Of a stretch of 64,000 nucleotides of DNA, positions 1 to 13,239 are shown piece after piece. Positions within the stretch are counted from its first letter, which is position 1; every line of letters starts with the position of its first letter. Made by a program: the position numbers and the translations under genes. The stretch is taken from positions 248,001-312,000 of the forward strand of contig CAWUCO010000272.1 in the NCBI GenBank assembly GCA_963920705.1, written 5' to 3'. The stretch comes from Odiellus spinosus (Eukaryota > Arthropoda > Arachnida > Opiliones > Phalangiidae). The notes under the pieces were generated by a model. The model was not told the origin of the DNA, did no database searches, and worked only from the letters and a program-made list of their open reading frames with translations.

Positions 1-156
1 AAAACGTGATTGGAAAAACGTGATTTGGAAAAACGTGATTTGGAAAAACGTGACGTGATTGGAAAAACGTGATTGGAAAAACGTGATTGGAAAAACGTGA
101 TTGGAAAAACGTGATTGGAAAAACGTGATTGGAAAAACGTGATTGGAAAAACGTGA

Positions 157-310
157 GTGGAAAAACGTGAGTGGAAAAACGTGAGTGGAAAAACGTGAGT
201 GGAAAAACGTGAGTGGAAAAACGTGAGTGGAAAAACGTGATCGGAAAAACGTGATCGGAAAAACGTGATCGGAAAAACGTGATCGGAAAAACGTGATCGG
301 AAAAACGTGA
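157..310 (+). repeat. GTGG run (6 units) then TCGG run (5 units)
   Basis: Positions 157-240 hold six units starting GTGG (T1 to G), followed directly at 241-310 by five units starting TCGG (T2 to C). Both changes remove the ATTGG pentamer at unit boundaries. The same GTGG-then-TCGG order recurs near 4727, 13240, 18255 and 19837, so the pair moves as one cassette. Confidence 0.95.
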
Positions 311-548
311 TTGGAAAAACGTGATTGGAAAAACGTGATTGGAAAAACGTGATTGGAAAAACGTGATTGGAAAAACGTGATTGGAAAAACGTGATTGGAA
401 AAACGTGATTGGAAAAACGTGATTGGAAAAACGTGATTGGAAAAAGGTGATTGGAAAAACGTGATTGGAAAAACGTGATTGAAAAAACGTGATTGGAAAA
501 ACGTGATTGGAAAAACGTGAATGGAAAAACGTGATTGGAAAAACGTGA

Positions 549-1654
549 TTGGAAAAACCTGATTGGAAAAACCTGATTGGAAAAACGTGATTGGAAAAAC
601 GTGATTGGAAAAACGTGATTGGAAAAACGTGATTGGAAAAACCTGATTGGAAAAACCTGATTGGAAAAACCTGATTGGAAAAACGTGATTGGAAAAACGT
701 GATTGGAAAAACGTGATTGGAAAAACGTGATTGGAAAAACGTGATTGGAAAAACGTGATTGGAAAAACGTGATTGGAAAAACCTGATTGGAAAAACCTGA
801 TTGGAAAAACCTGATTGGAAAAACCTGATTGGAAAAACCTGATTGGAAAAACCTGATTGGAAAAACCTGATTGGAAAAACCTGATTGGAAAAACCTGATT
901 GGAAAAACCTGATTGGAAAAACCTGATTGGAAAAACCTGATTGGAAAAACGTGATTGGAAAAACGTGATTGGAAAAACGTGATTGGAAAAACGTGATTGG
1001 AAAAACGTGATTGGAAAAACGTGATTGGAAAAACGTGATTGGAAAAACGTGATTGGAAAAACGTGATTGGAAAAACGTGATTGGAAAAACCTGATTGGAA
1101 AAACCTGATTGGAAAAACCTGATTGGAAAAACCTGATTGGAAAAACCTGATTGGAAAAACCTGATTGGAAAAACCTGATTGGAAAAACCTGATTGGAAAA
1201 ACGTGATTGGAAAAACGTGATTGGAAAAACCTGATTGGAAAAACCTGATTGGAAAAACCTGATTGGAAAAACCTGATTGGAAAAACCTGATTGGAAAAAC
1301 CTGATTGGAAAAACCTGATTGGAAAAACCTGATTGGAAAAACCTGATTGGAAAAACCTGATTGGAAAAACCTGATTGGAAAAACCTGATTGGAAAAACCT
1401 GATTGGAAAAACCTGATTGGAAAAACCTGATTGGAGAAACCTGATTGGAAAAACCTGATTGGAAAAACCTGTATGGAAAAACCTGATTGGAAAAACCTGA
1501 TTGGAAAAACCTGATTGGAAAAACCTGATTGGAAAAACCTGATTGGAAAAACCTGATTGGAAAAACCTGATTGGAAAAACCTGATTGGAAAAACCTGATT
1601 GGAAAAACCTGATTGGAAAAACCTGATTGGAAAAACCTGATTGGAAATACCTGA
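549..1654 (+). repeat. CCTGA variant domain, block A copy 1
   Basis: Runs of TTGGAAAAACCTGA (G11 to C, removing the CpG) alternate with canonical runs and become almost continuous from about 1211. The final unit carries GGAAATACC. Rare internal markers (GGAGAAACC, CCTGTATGG) recur in the homologous domain at 5119-6182. Confidence 0.94.
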
Positions 1655-2302
1655 TTGGAAAAACGTGATTGGAAAAACGTGATTTGGAAAAACGTGATTG
1701 GAAAAACGTGATTGGAAAAACGTGATTTGGAAAAACGTGATTTGGAAAAACGTGATTTGGAAAAACGTGATTGGAAAAACGTGATTTGGAAAAACGTGAT
1801 TGGAAAAACGTGAATGGAAAAACGTGTTTTGGAAAAACGTGATTTGGAAAAACGTGATTGGAAAAACGTGATTGGAAAAACGTGATTTGGAAAAACGTGA
1901 TTTGGAAAAACGTGATTTGGAAAAACGTGATTGGAAAAACGTGATTGGAAAAACGTGATTGGAAAAACGTGATTGGAAAAACGTGATTGGAAAAACGTGA
2001 TTGGAAAAACGTGATTGGAAAAACGTGATTGGAAAAACGTGATTGGAAAAACGTGATTGGAAAAACGTGATTGGAAAAACGTGATTGGAAAAACGTGATT
2101 GGAAAAACGTGATTGGAAAAACGTGATTGGAAAAACGTGATTGGAAAAACGTGATTGGAAAAACGTGATTGGAAAAACGTGATTGGAAAAACGTGATTGG
2201 AAAAACGTGATTGGAAAAACGTGATTGGAAAAACGTGATTGGAAAAACGTGATTGGAAAAACGTGATTGGAAAAACGCGATTGGAAAAACGCGATTGGAA
2301 AA

Positions 2303-4572
2303 ACGTGATTTGGAAAAACGTGATTGGAAAAACGTGATTGGAAAAACGTGATTGGAAAAACGTGATTGGAAAAACGTGATTTGGAAAAACGTGATTTGGA
2401 AAAACGTGATTGGAAAAACGTGATTGGAAAAACGTGATTGGAAAAACGTGATTTGGAAAAACGTGATTGGAAAAACGTGATTGGAAAAACGTGATTTGGA
2501 AAAACGTGATTTGGAAAAACGTGATTTGGAAAAACGTGATTTGGAAAAACGTGATTGGAAAAACGTGATTTGGAAAAACGTGATTGGAGAAACGTGAATG
2601 GAAAAACGTGATTTGGAAAAACGTGATTTGGAAAAACGTGATTGGAAAAACGTGATTGGAAAAACGTGATTTGGAAAAATGTGATTGGAAAAACGTGATT
2701 GGAAAAACGTGATTGGAAAAACGTGATTGGAAAAACGTGATTGGAAAAACGTGATTGGAAAAACGTGATTGGAAAAACGTGATTGGAAAAACGTGATTGG
2801 AAAAACGTGATTGGAAAAACGTGATTGGAAAAACGTGATTGGAAAAACGTGATTGGAAAAACGTGATTGGAAAAACGTGATTGGAAAAACGTGATTGGAA
2901 AAACGTGATTGGAAAAACGTGATTGGAAAAACGTGATTGGAAAAACGTGATTGGAAAAACGTGATTGGAAAAACGTGATTGGAAAAACGTGATTTGGAAA
3001 AACGTGATTGGAAAAACGTGATTACAAAACGTGATTGGAAAAACGTGATTGGAAAAACGTGATTGGAAAAACGTGATTGGAAAAACGTGATTGGAAAAAC
3101 GTGATTGGAAAAACGTGATTGGAAAAACGTGATTGGAAAAACGTGATTGGAAAAACGTGATTGGAAAAACGTGATTTGGAAAAACGTGATTTGGAAAAAC
3201 GTGATTTGGAAAAACGTGATTGGAAAAACGTGATTGGAAAAACGTGATTGGAAAAACGTGATTGGAAAAACGTGATTGGAAAAACGTGATTTGGAAAAAC
3301 GTGATTGGAAAAACGTGATTACAAAACGTGATTGGAAAAACGTGATTGGAAAAACGTGATTGGAAAAACGTGATTGGAAAAACGTGATTGGAAAAACGTG
3401 ATTTGGAAAAACGTGATTGGAAAACGTGATTGGAAAAACGTGATTTGGAAAAACGTGATTGGAAAAACGTGATTGGAAAAACGTGATTGGAAAAACGTGA
3501 TTGGAAAAACGTGATTTGGAAAAACGTGATTTGGAAAAACGTGATTGGAAAAACGTGATTGGAAAAACGTGATTGGAAAAACGTGATTTGGAAAAACGTG
3601 ATTGGAAAAACGTGATTGGAAAAACGTGATTTGGAAAAACGTGATTTGGAAAAACGTGATTTGGAAAAACGTGATTTGGAAAAACGTGATTGGAAAAACG
3701 TGATTTGGAAAAACGTGATTGGAGAAACGTGAATGGAAAAACGTGATTTGGAAAAACGTGATTTGGAAAAACGTGATTGGAAAAACGTGATTGGAAAAAC
3801 GTGATTTGGAAAAATGTGATTGGAAAAACGTGATTGGAAAAACGTGATTGGAAAAACGTGATTGGAAAAACGTGATTGGAAAAACGTGATTGGAAAAACG
3901 TGATTGGAAAAACGTGATTGGAAAAACGTGATTGGAAAAACGTGATTGGAAAAACGTGATTGGAAAAACGTGATTGGAAAAACGTGATTGGAAAAACGTG
4001 ATTGGAAAAACGTGATTGGAAAAACGTGATTGGAAAAACGTGATTGGAAAAACGTGATTGGAAAAACGTGATTGGAAAAACGTGATTGGAAAAACGTGAT
4101 TGGAAAAACGTGATTGGAAAAACGTGATTTGGAAAAACGTGATTGGAAAAACGTGATTACAAAACGTGATTGGAAAAACGTGATTGGAAAAACGTGATTG
4201 GAAAAACGTGATTGGAAAAACGTGATTGGAAAAACGTGATTGGAAAAACGTGATTGGAAAAACGTGATTGGAAAAACGTGATTGGAAAAACGTGATTGGA
4301 AAAACGTGATTTGGAAAAACGTGATTTGGAAAAACGTGATTTGGAAAAACGTGATTGGAAAAACGTGATTGGAAAAACGTGATTGGAAAAACGTGATTGG
4401 AAAAACGTGATTGGAAAAACGTGATTTGGAAAAACGTGATTGGAAAAACGTGATTACAAAACGTGATTGGAAAAACGTGATTGGAAAAACGTGATTGGAA
4501 AAACGTGATTGGAAAAACGTGATTGGAAAAACGTGATTTGGAAAAACGTGATTGGAAAACGTGATTGGAAAA
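2303..4572 (+). repeat. 1135-bp tandem duplication
   Basis: Rare markers recur exactly 1135 bp apart: GGAGAAACG at 2586 and 3721, TTACAAAA at 3022 and 4157 and again at 3319 and 4454, and a 4-A unit near 3420 and 4555. The intervening order of 14- and 15-bp units also matches. The limits are approximately 2303-3437 and 3438-4572. Block A copy 2 has only one copy, so the duplication arose after the two blocks separated or was lost there. Confidence 0.9.
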
Positions 4573-4726
4573 ACGTGATTTGGAAAAACGTGATTTGGAA
4601 AAACGTGATTTGGAAAAACGTGACGTGATTGGAAAAACGTGATTGGAAAAACGTGATTGGAAAAACGTGATTGGAAAAACGTGATTGGAAAAACGTGATT
4701 GGAAAAACGTGATTGGAAAAACGTGA

Positions 4727-4880
4727 GTGGAAAAACGTGAGTGGAAAAACGTGAGTGGAAAAACGTGAGTGGAAAAACGTGATCGGAAAAACGTGATCGG
4801 AAAAACGTGATCGGAAAAACGTGATCGGAAAAAAGTGATCGGAAAAACGTGATCGGAAAAACGTGATCGGAAAAACGTGA
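4727..4880 (+). repeat. GTGG run (4 units) then TCGG run (7 units)
   Basis: Four GTGG units (4727-4782) are followed by seven TCGG units (4783-4880), one of which has AAAAAAGTGA in place of AAAAACGTGA. Unit numbers differ from the homologous 157-310 cassette (6 and 5), showing independent gain and loss of single units. Confidence 0.95.
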
Positions 4881-5118
4881 TTGGAAAAACGTGATTGGAA
4901 AAACGTGATTGGAAAAACGTGATTGGAAAAACGTGATTGGAAAAACGTGATTGGAAAAACGTGATTGGAAAAACGTGATTGGAAAAACGTGATTGGAAAA
5001 AGGTGATTGGAAAAACGTGATTGGAAAAACGTGATTGGAAAAACGTGATTGAAAAAACGTGATTGGAAAAACGTGATTGGAAAAACGTGAATGGAAAAAC
5101 GTGATTGGAAAAACGTGA

Positions 5119-6182
5119 TTGGAAAAACCTGATTGGAAAAACCTGATTGGAAAAACGTGGTTGGAAAAACGTGATTGGAAAAACGTGATTGGAAAAACGT
5201 GATTGGAAAAACCTGATTGGAAAAACCTGATTGGAAAAACCTGATTGGAAAAACGTGATTGGAAAAACGTGATTGGAAAAACGTGATTGGAAAAACGTGA
5301 TTGGAAAAACGTGATTGGAAAAACGTGATTGGAAAAACGTGATTGGAAAAACCTGATTGGAAAAACCTGATTGGAAAAACCTGATTGGAAAAACCTGATT
5401 GGAAAAACCTGATTGGAAAAACCTGATTGGAAAAACCTGATTGGAAAAACCTGATTGGAAAAACCTGATTGGAAAAACCTGATTGGAAAAACCTGATTGG
5501 AAAAACCTGATTGGAAAAACGTGATTGGAAAAACGTGATTGGAAAAACGTGATTGGAAAAACGTGATTGGAAAAACGTGATTGGAAAAACGTGATTGGAA
5601 AAACGTGATTGGAAAAACCTGATTGGAAAAACCTGATTGGAAAAACCTGATTGGAAAAACCTGATTGGAAAAACCTGATTGGAAAAACCTGATTGGAAAA
5701 ACCTGATTGGAAAAACCTGATTGGAAAAACGTGATTGGAAAAACGTGATTGGAAAAACCTGATTGGAAAAACCTGATTGGAAAAACCTGATTGGAAAAAC
5801 CTGATTGGAAAAACCTGATTGGAAAAACCTGATTGGAAAAACCTGATTGGAAAAACCTGATTGGAAAAACCTGATTGGAAAAACCTGATTGGAAAAACCT
5901 GATTGGAAAAACCTGATTGGAAAAACCTGATTGGAAAAACCTGATTGGAAAAACCTGATTGGAGAAACCTGATTGGAAAAACCTGATTGGAAAAACCTGT
6001 ATGGAAAAACCTGATTGGAAAAACCTGATTGGAAAAACCTGATTGGAAAAACCTGATTGGAAAAACCTGATTGGAAAAACCTGATTGGAAAAACCTGATT
6101 GGAAAAACCTGATTGGAAAAACCTGATTGGAAAAACCTGATTGGAAAAACCTGATTGGAAAAACCTGATTGGAAATACCTGA
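5119..6182 (+). repeat. CCTGA variant domain, block A copy 2
   Basis: This is the counterpart of 549-1654, with the same alternation of CCTGA and CGTGA runs and the same late markers (GGAGAAACC near 5963, CCTGTATGG near 5999, GGAAATACC near 6171). The CpG is absent from all CCTGA units. Confidence 0.94.
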
Positions 6183-8889
6183 TTGGAAAAACGTGATTGG
6201 AAAAACGTGATTTGGAAAAACGTGATTGGAAAAACGTGATTGGAAAAACGTGATTTGGAAAAACGTGATTTGGAAAAACGTGATTTGGAAAAACGTGATT
6301 GGAAAAACGTGATTTGGAAAAACGTGATTGGAAAAACGTGAATGGAAAAACGTGTTTTGGAAAAACGTGATTTGGAAAAACGTGATTGGAAAAACGTGAT
6401 TGGAAAAACGTGATTTGGAAAAACGTGATTTGGAAAAACGTGATTTGGAAAAACGTGATTGGAAAAACGTGATTGGAAAAACGTGATTGGAAAAACGTGA
6501 TTGGAAAAACGTGATTGGAAAAACGTGATTGGAAAAACGTGATTGGAAAAACGTGATTGGAAAAACGTGATTGGAAAAACGTGATTGGAAAAACGTGATT
6601 GGAAAAACGTGATTGGAAAAACGTGATTGGAAAAACGTGATTGGAAAAACGTGATTGGAAAAACGTGATTGGAAAAACGTGATTGGAAAAACGTGATTGG
6701 AAAAACGTGATTGGAAAAACGTGATTGGAAAAACGTGATTGGAAAAACGTGATTGGAAAAACGTGATTGGAAAAACGTGATTGGAAAAACGTGATTGGAA
6801 AAACGTGATTGGAAAAACGTGATTGGAAAAACGTGATTGGAAAAACGTGATTGGAAAAACGCGATTGGAAAAACGCGATTGGAAAAACGTGATTTGGAAA
6901 AACGTGATTGGAAAAACGTGATTGGAAAAACGTGATTGGAAAAACGTGATTGGAAAAACGTGATTTGGAAAAACGTGATTTGGAAAAACGTGATTGGAAA
7001 AACGTGATTGGAAAAACGTGATTGGAAAAACGTGATTTGGAAAAACGTGATTGGAAAAACGTGATTGGAAAAACGTGATTTGGAAAAACGTGATTTGGAA
7101 AAACGTGATTTGGAAAAACGTGATTTGGAAAAACGTGATTGGAAAAACGTGATTTGGAAAAACGTGATTGGAGAAACGTGAATGGAAAAACGTGATTTGG
7201 AAAAACGTGATTTGGAAAAACGTGATTGGAAAAACGTGATTGGAAAAACGTGATTTGGAAAAATGTGATTGGAAAAACGTGATTGGAAAAACGTGATTGG
7301 AAAAACGTGATTGGAAAAACGTGATTGGAAAAACGTGATTGGAAAAACGTGATTGGAAAAACGTGATTGGAAAAACGTGATTGGAAAAACGTGATTGGAA
7401 AAACGTGATTGGAAAAACGTGATTGGAAAAACGTGATTGGAAAAACGTGATTGGAAAAACGTGATTGGAAAAACGTGATTGGAAAAACGTGATTGGAAAA
7501 ACGTGATTGGAAAAACGTGATTTGGAAAAACGTGATTGGAAAAACGTGATTACAAAACGTGATTGGAAAAACGTGATTGGAAAAACGTGATTGGAAAAAC
7601 GTGATTGGAAAAACGTGATTGGAAAAACGTGATTGGAAAAACGTGATTGGAAAAACGTGATTGGAAAAACGTGATTGGAAAAACGTGATTGGAAAAACGT
7701 GATTTGGAAAAACGTGATTTGGAAAAACGTGATTTGGAAAAACGTGATTGGAAAAACGTGATTGGAAAAACGTGATTGGAAAAACGTGATTGGAAAAACG
7801 TGATTGGAAAAACGTGATTTGGAAAAACGTGATTGGAAAAACGTGATTACAAAACGTGATTGGAAAAACGTGATTGGAAAAACGTGATTGGAAAAACGTG
7901 ATTGGAAAAACGTGATTGGAAAAACGTGATTGGAAAAACGTGATTGGAAAAACGTGATTGGAAAAACGTGATTGGAAAAACGTGATTGGAAAAACGTGAT
8001 TGGAAAAACGTGATTGGAAAAACGTGATTGGAAAAACGTGATTGGAAAAACGTGATTGTAAAAACGTGATTGGAAAAACGTGATTGGAAAAACGTGAATG
8101 GAAAAACGTGATTTGGAAAAACGTGATTTGGAAAAACGTGATTGGAAAAACGTGATTGGAAAAACGTGAGTGGAAAAACGTGATTGGAAAAACGTGATTG
8201 GAAAAACGTGATTGGAAAAACGTGATTGGAAAAACGTGATTGGAAAAACGTGATTGGAAAAACGTGATTGGAAAAACGTGATTGGAAAATCGTTATTGGA
8301 AAAACGTGATTGGAAAAACGTGATTGGAAAAACGTTATTGGAAAAACGTGATTGGAAAAACGTGATTGGAAAAACTTGATTGGAAAAACGTGATTTGGAA
8401 AAACGTGATTGGAAAAACGTGATTGGAAAAACGTGATTTGGAAAAACGTGATTTGGAAAAACGTGATTGGAAAAACGTGATTGGAAAAACGTGATTGGAA
8501 AAACGTGATTTGGAAAAACGTGATTTGGAAAAACGTGATTGGAAAAACGTGATTGGAAAAACGTGATTTGGAAAAACGTGATTTGGAAAAACGTGATTTG
8601 GAAAAACGTGATTGGAAAAACGTGATTGGAAAAACGTGATTTGGAAAAACGTGATTTGGAAAAACGTGATTGGAAAAACGTGATTGGAAAAACGTGATTG
8701 GAAAAACGTGATTTGGAAAAACGTGATTTGGAAAAACGTGATTGGAAAAACGTGATTGGAAAAACGTGATTTGGAAAAACGTGATTTGGAAAAACGTGAT
8801 TTGGAAAAACGTGACGTGATTGGAAAAACGTGATTGGAAAAACGTGATTGGAAAAACGTGATTGGAAAAACGTGATTGGAAAAACGTGA

Positions 8890-9197
8890 GTGGAAAAACG
8901 TGGGTGGAAAAACGTGAGTGGAAAAACGTGAGTGGAAAAACGTGAGTGGAAAAACGTGAGTGGAAAAACGTGAGTGGAAAAACGTGAGTGGAAAAACGTG
9001 AGTGGAAAAACGTGAGTGGAAAAACGTGAGTGGAAAAACGTGAGTGGAAAAACGTGAGTGGAAAAACGTGAGTGGAAAAACGTGAGTGGAAAGACGTGAG
9101 TGGAAAAACGTGAGTGGAAAAACGTGAGTGGAAAAACGTGAGTGGAAAAACGTGAGTGGAAAAACGTGAGTGGAAAAACGTGAGTGGAAAAACGTGA
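8890..9197 (+). repeat. Homogeneous GTGG run, 22 units
   Basis: Twenty-two consecutive units start with GTGG (T1 to G). One is preceded by GGG instead of GAG near 8903, and one has AAAGACG near 9090. This is the longest GTGG run in the window and is not followed by TCGG units, unlike most others. Confidence 0.96.
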
Positions 9198-9240
9198 TTG
9201 GAAAAACGTGATTGGAAAAACGTGATTTGGAAAAACGTGA

Positions 9241-10220
9241 TTGGAAAAACGTGATTGGAAAAACGTGATTGGAAAAACGTGATTGGAAAAACGTGATTGG
9301 AAAAACGTGATTGGAAAAACGTGATTGGAAAAACGTGATTGGAAAAACGTGATTGGAAAAACGTGATTGGAAAAACGTGATTGGAAAAACGTGATTGGAA
9401 AAACGTGATTGGAAAAACGTGATTGGAAAAACGTGATTGGAAAAACGTGATTGGAAAAACGTGATTGGAAAAACGTGATTGGAAAAACGTGATTGGAAAA
9501 ACGTGATTGGAAAAACGTGATTGGAAAAACGTGATTGGAAAAACGTGATTGGAAAAACGTGATTGGAAAAACGTGATTGGAAAAACGTGATTGGAAAAAC
9601 GTGATTGGAAAATCGTGATTGGAAAAACGTGATTGGAAAAACGTGATTGGAAAAACGTGATTGGAAAAACGTGATTGGAAAAACGTGATTGGAAAAACGT
9701 GATTGGAAAAACGTGATTGGAAAAACGTGATTGGAAAAACGTGATTGGAAAAACGTGATTGGAAAAACGTGATTGGAAAAACGTGATTGGAAAAACGTGA
9801 TTGGAAAAACGTGATTGGAAAAACGTGATTGGAAAAACGTGATTGGAAAAACGTGATTGGAAAAACGTGATTGGAAAAACGTGATTGGAAAAACGTGATT
9901 GGAAAAACGTGATTGGAAAAACGTGATTGGAAAAACGTGATTGGAAAAACGTGATTGGAAAAACGTGATTGGAAAAACGTGATTGGAAAAACGTGATTGG
10001 AAAAACGTGATTGGAAAAACGTGATTGGAAAAACGTGATTGGAAAAACGTGATTGGAAAAACGTGATTGGAAAATCGTGATTGGAAAAACGTGATTGGAA
10101 AAACGTGATTGGAAAAACGTGATTGGAAAAACGTGATTGGAAAAACGTGATTGGAAAAACGTGATTGGAAAAACGTGATTGGAAAAACGTGATTGGAAAA
10201 ACGTGATTGGAAAAACGTGA
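9241..10220 (+). repeat. 70 uninterrupted canonical 14-mers
   Basis: The distance between the flanking 15-bp units is exactly 980 bp, or 70 units. Only single substitutions are seen (AAAATCGTGA near 9612 and 10074). Nothing else is present. Confidence 0.93.
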
Positions 10221-10801
10221 TTTGGAAAAACGTGATTTGAAAAAACGTGATAGGAAAAACGTGATTGGAAAAACGTGATTGGAAAAACGTGATTTGGAAA
10301 AACGTGATTGGAAAAACGTGATTGGAAAAACATGATTTGGAAAAACGTGATTTGGAAAAACGTGATTTGGAAAAACGTGATTGGAAAAACGTGATTTGGA
10401 AAAACGTGATTGGAAAAACGTGATTGGAAAAACGTGATTGGAAAATCGTGATTGGAAAAACGTGATTGGAAAAACGTGATTGGAAAAACGTGATTGGAAA
10501 AACGATTGGAAAAACGTGATTGGAAAAACGTGATCGGAAAAACGTGATTGGAAAAACGTGATTGGAAAAACGTGATTGGAAAAACGTGATTGGAAAAACG
10601 TGATTGGAAAAACGTGATTGGAAAAACGTGATTGGAAAAACGTGATTGGAAAAACGTGATTGGAAAAACGTGATTGGAAAAACGTGATTGGAAAAACGTG
10701 ATTGGAAAAACGTGATTGGAAAAACGTGATTGGAAAAACGTGATTGGAAAAACGTGATTGGAAAAACGTGATTGGAAAAACGTGATTGGAAAAACGTGAT
10801 T

Positions 10802-13155
10802 GGAAAACGTGATTGGAAAAACGTGATTGGAAAAACGTGATTGGAAAAACGTGAATGGAAAAACGTGATTTGGAAAAACGTGATTTGGAAAAACGTGATT
10901 GGAAAAACGTGATTGGAAAAACGTGATTCGAAAAACGTGATTGGAAAAACGTGATTGGAAAAACGTGATTGGAAAAACGTGATTGGAAAAACGTGATTGG
11001 AAAAACGTGATTTGGAAAAACGTGATTGGAAAAACGTGATTGGAAAAACGTGATTGGAAAAACGTGATTGGAAAAACGTGATTTGGAAAAACGTGATTTG
11101 AAAAAACGTGATTGGAAAAACGTGATTGGAAAAACGTGATTGGAAAAACGTGATTTGGAAAAACGTGATTGGAAAAACGTGATTGGAAAAACGTGATTTG
11201 GAAAAACGTGATTTGGAAAAACGTGATTTGGAAAAACGTGATTGGAAAAACGTGATTTGGAAAAGCGTGATTGGAAAAACGTGAATGGAAAAACGTGATT
11301 TGGAAAAACGTGATTTGGAAAAACGTGATTGGAAAAACGTGATTGGAAAAACGTGATTTGGAAAAACGTGATTTGGAAAAACGTGATTTGGAAAAACGTG
11401 ATTGGAAAAACGTGATTGGAAAAACGTGATTTGGAAAAACGTGATTTGGAAAAACGTGATTGGAAAAACGTGATTGGACAAACGTGATTTGGAAAAACGT
11501 GATTTGGAAAAACGTGATTTGGAAAAACGTGACGTGATTGGAAAAACGTGATTGGAAAAACGTGATTGGAAAAACGTGATTGGAAAAACGTGATTGGAAA
11601 AACGTGATTGGAAAAACGTGATTTGGAAAAACGTGATTGGAAAAACGTGATTGGAAAAACGTGATTTGGAAAAACGTGATTTGGAAAAACGTGATTTGGA
11701 AAAACGTGATTGGAAAAACGTGATTTGGAAAAACGTGATTGGAAAAACGTGAATGGAAAAACGTGATTTGGAAAAACGTGATTTGGAAAAACGTGATTGG
11801 AAAAACGTGATTGGAAAAACGTGATTTGGAAAAACGTGATTGGAAAAACGTGATTGGAAAAACGTGATTGGAAAAACGTGATTGGAAAAACGTGATTGGA
11901 AAAACGTGATTGGAAAAACGTGATTGGAAAAACGTGATTGGAAAAACGTGATTGGAAAAACGTGATTGGAAAAACGTGATTGGAAAAACGTGATTGGAAA
12001 ACGTGATTGGAAAAACGTGATTGGAAAAACGTGATTGGAAAAACGTGAATGGAAAAACGTGATTTGGAAAAACGTTATTTGGAAAAACGTGATTGGAAAA
12101 ACGTGATTGGAAAAACGTGATTCGAAAAACGTGATTGGAAAAGCGTGATTGGAAAAACGTGATTGGAAAAACGTGATTGGAAAAACGTGATTGGAAAAAC
12201 GTGATTGGAAAAACGTGATTGGAAAAACGTGATTTGGAAAAACGTGATTGGAAAAACGTGATTGGAAAAACGTGATTGGAAAAACGTGATTGGAAAAACG
12301 TGATTTGGAAAAACGTGATTTGAAAAAACGTGATTGGAAAAACGTGATTGGAAAAACGTGATTGGAAAAACGTGATTTGGAAAAACGTGATTGGAAAAAC
12401 GTGATTGGAAAAACGTGATTTGGAAAAACGTGATTTGGAAAAACGTGATTTGGAAAAACGTGATTGGAAAAACGTGATTTGGAAAAGCGTGATTGGAAAA
12501 ACGTGAATGGAAAAACGTGATTTGGAAAAACGTGATTTGGAAAAACGTGATTGGAAAAACGTGATTGGAAAAACGTGATTTGGAAAAACGTGATTTGGAA
12601 AAACGTGATTTGGAAAAACGTGATTGGAAAAACGTGATTGGAAAAACGTGATTTGGAAAAACGTGATTTGGAAAAACGTGATTGGAAAAACGTGATTGGA
12701 CAAACGTGATTTGGAAAAACGTGATTTGGAAAAACGTGATTTGGAAAAACGTGACGTGATTGGAAAAACGTGATTGGAAAAACGTGATTGGAAAAACGTG
12801 ATTGGAAAAACGTGATTGGAAAAACGTGATTGGAAAAACGTGATTTGGAAAAACGTGATTGGAAAAACGTGATTGGAAAAACGTGATTTGGAAAAACGTG
12901 ATTTGGAAAAACGTGATTTGGAAAAAACGTGATTGGAAAAACGTGATTTGGAAAAACGTGATTGGAAAAACGTGAATGGAAAAACGTGATTTGGAAAAAC
13001 GTGATTTGGAAAAACGTGATTGGAAAAACGTGATTGGAAAAACGTGATTTGGAAAAACGTGATTTGGAAAAACGTGATTGGAAAAACGTGATTGGAAAAA
13101 CGTGATTTGGAAAAACGTGATTTGGAAAAACGTGATTTGGAAAAACGTGACGTGA
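10802..13155 (+). repeat. ~1.2-kb tandem duplication with 311-bp cores
   Basis: A 4-A unit at 10802 and 11996 and TTCGAAAAAC at 10927 and 12121 are each 1194 bp apart. The TGACGTGA junctions at 11530 and 12752 and the GGACAAACG markers just before them are about 1222 bp apart, a difference of two units (28 bp). The segment ends with a well-preserved 22-unit core at 12844-13155 (312 bp because of one extra A). Confidence 0.82.
12844..13155 (+). repeat. Reference copy of the 22-unit composite core
   Basis: Unit lengths in order: 15, 14, 14, 15, 15, 15, 14, 15, 14, 14 (starts ATGG), 15, 15, 14, 14, 15, 15, 14, 14, 15, 15, 15, 5. The sum is 311 bp; this copy has one extra A. The same series ends at many other TGACGTGA junctions. 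For example, 17754 to 18149 is 395 bp (core plus six 14-mers) and 44319 to 44728 is 409 bp (core plus seven). Confidence 0.9.
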
Positions 13156-13239
13156 TTGGAAAAACGTGATTGGAAAAACGTGATTGGAAAAACGTGATTG
13201 GAAAAACGTGATTGGAAAAACGTGATTGGAAAAACGTGA

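Larger units (their letters stand above)
51..4620 (+). repeat. Higher-order block A, copy 1
   Basis: In order, this block has canonical units, a GTGG run, a TCGG run, canonical units with private markers (AAAAAGGTGA near 441, a G-to-A unit near 478, ATGG at 521), a CCTGA domain, then 14/15-bp core patterns and long canonical runs. The next block from 4621 repeats the same order and the same private single-base markers, so the two are copies of one ancestral segment. Copy 1 has an extra 1135-bp internal tandem duplication, and its CCTGA domain is 42 bp longer (three units) up to the shared CCTGTATGG marker. Confidence 0.88.
4621..8811 (+). repeat. Higher-order block A, copy 2
   Basis: This repeats block A copy 1 with the same order of zones and shared rare markers: CCTGTATGG (near 5999 versus 1471), GGAAATACC (near 6171 versus 1643), GTGTTTTGG (near 6350 versus 1827), paired CGCGA (near 6860 versus 2276) and GATTACAAAA (7550 and 7847 versus 3022 and 3319). 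It has one copy of the 1135-bp segment duplicated in copy 1. The part after 7861, a plain 14-mer run followed by 14/15-bp patterns, has no clear counterpart in copy 1. Confidence 0.87.
8812..11529 (+). repeat. GTGG run, long canonical run and core patterns
   Basis: After the TGACGTGA junction come canonical units, a 22-unit GTGG run, one 15-mer, then 70 consecutive 14-mers (9241-10220, two of them with AAAATCGTGA), then mixed 14/15-bp patterns ending at the 11530 junction. Single-unit markers in the last part (a 4-A unit near 10802, TTCGAAAAAC at 10927) recur 1194 bp downstream. Confidence 0.9.
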
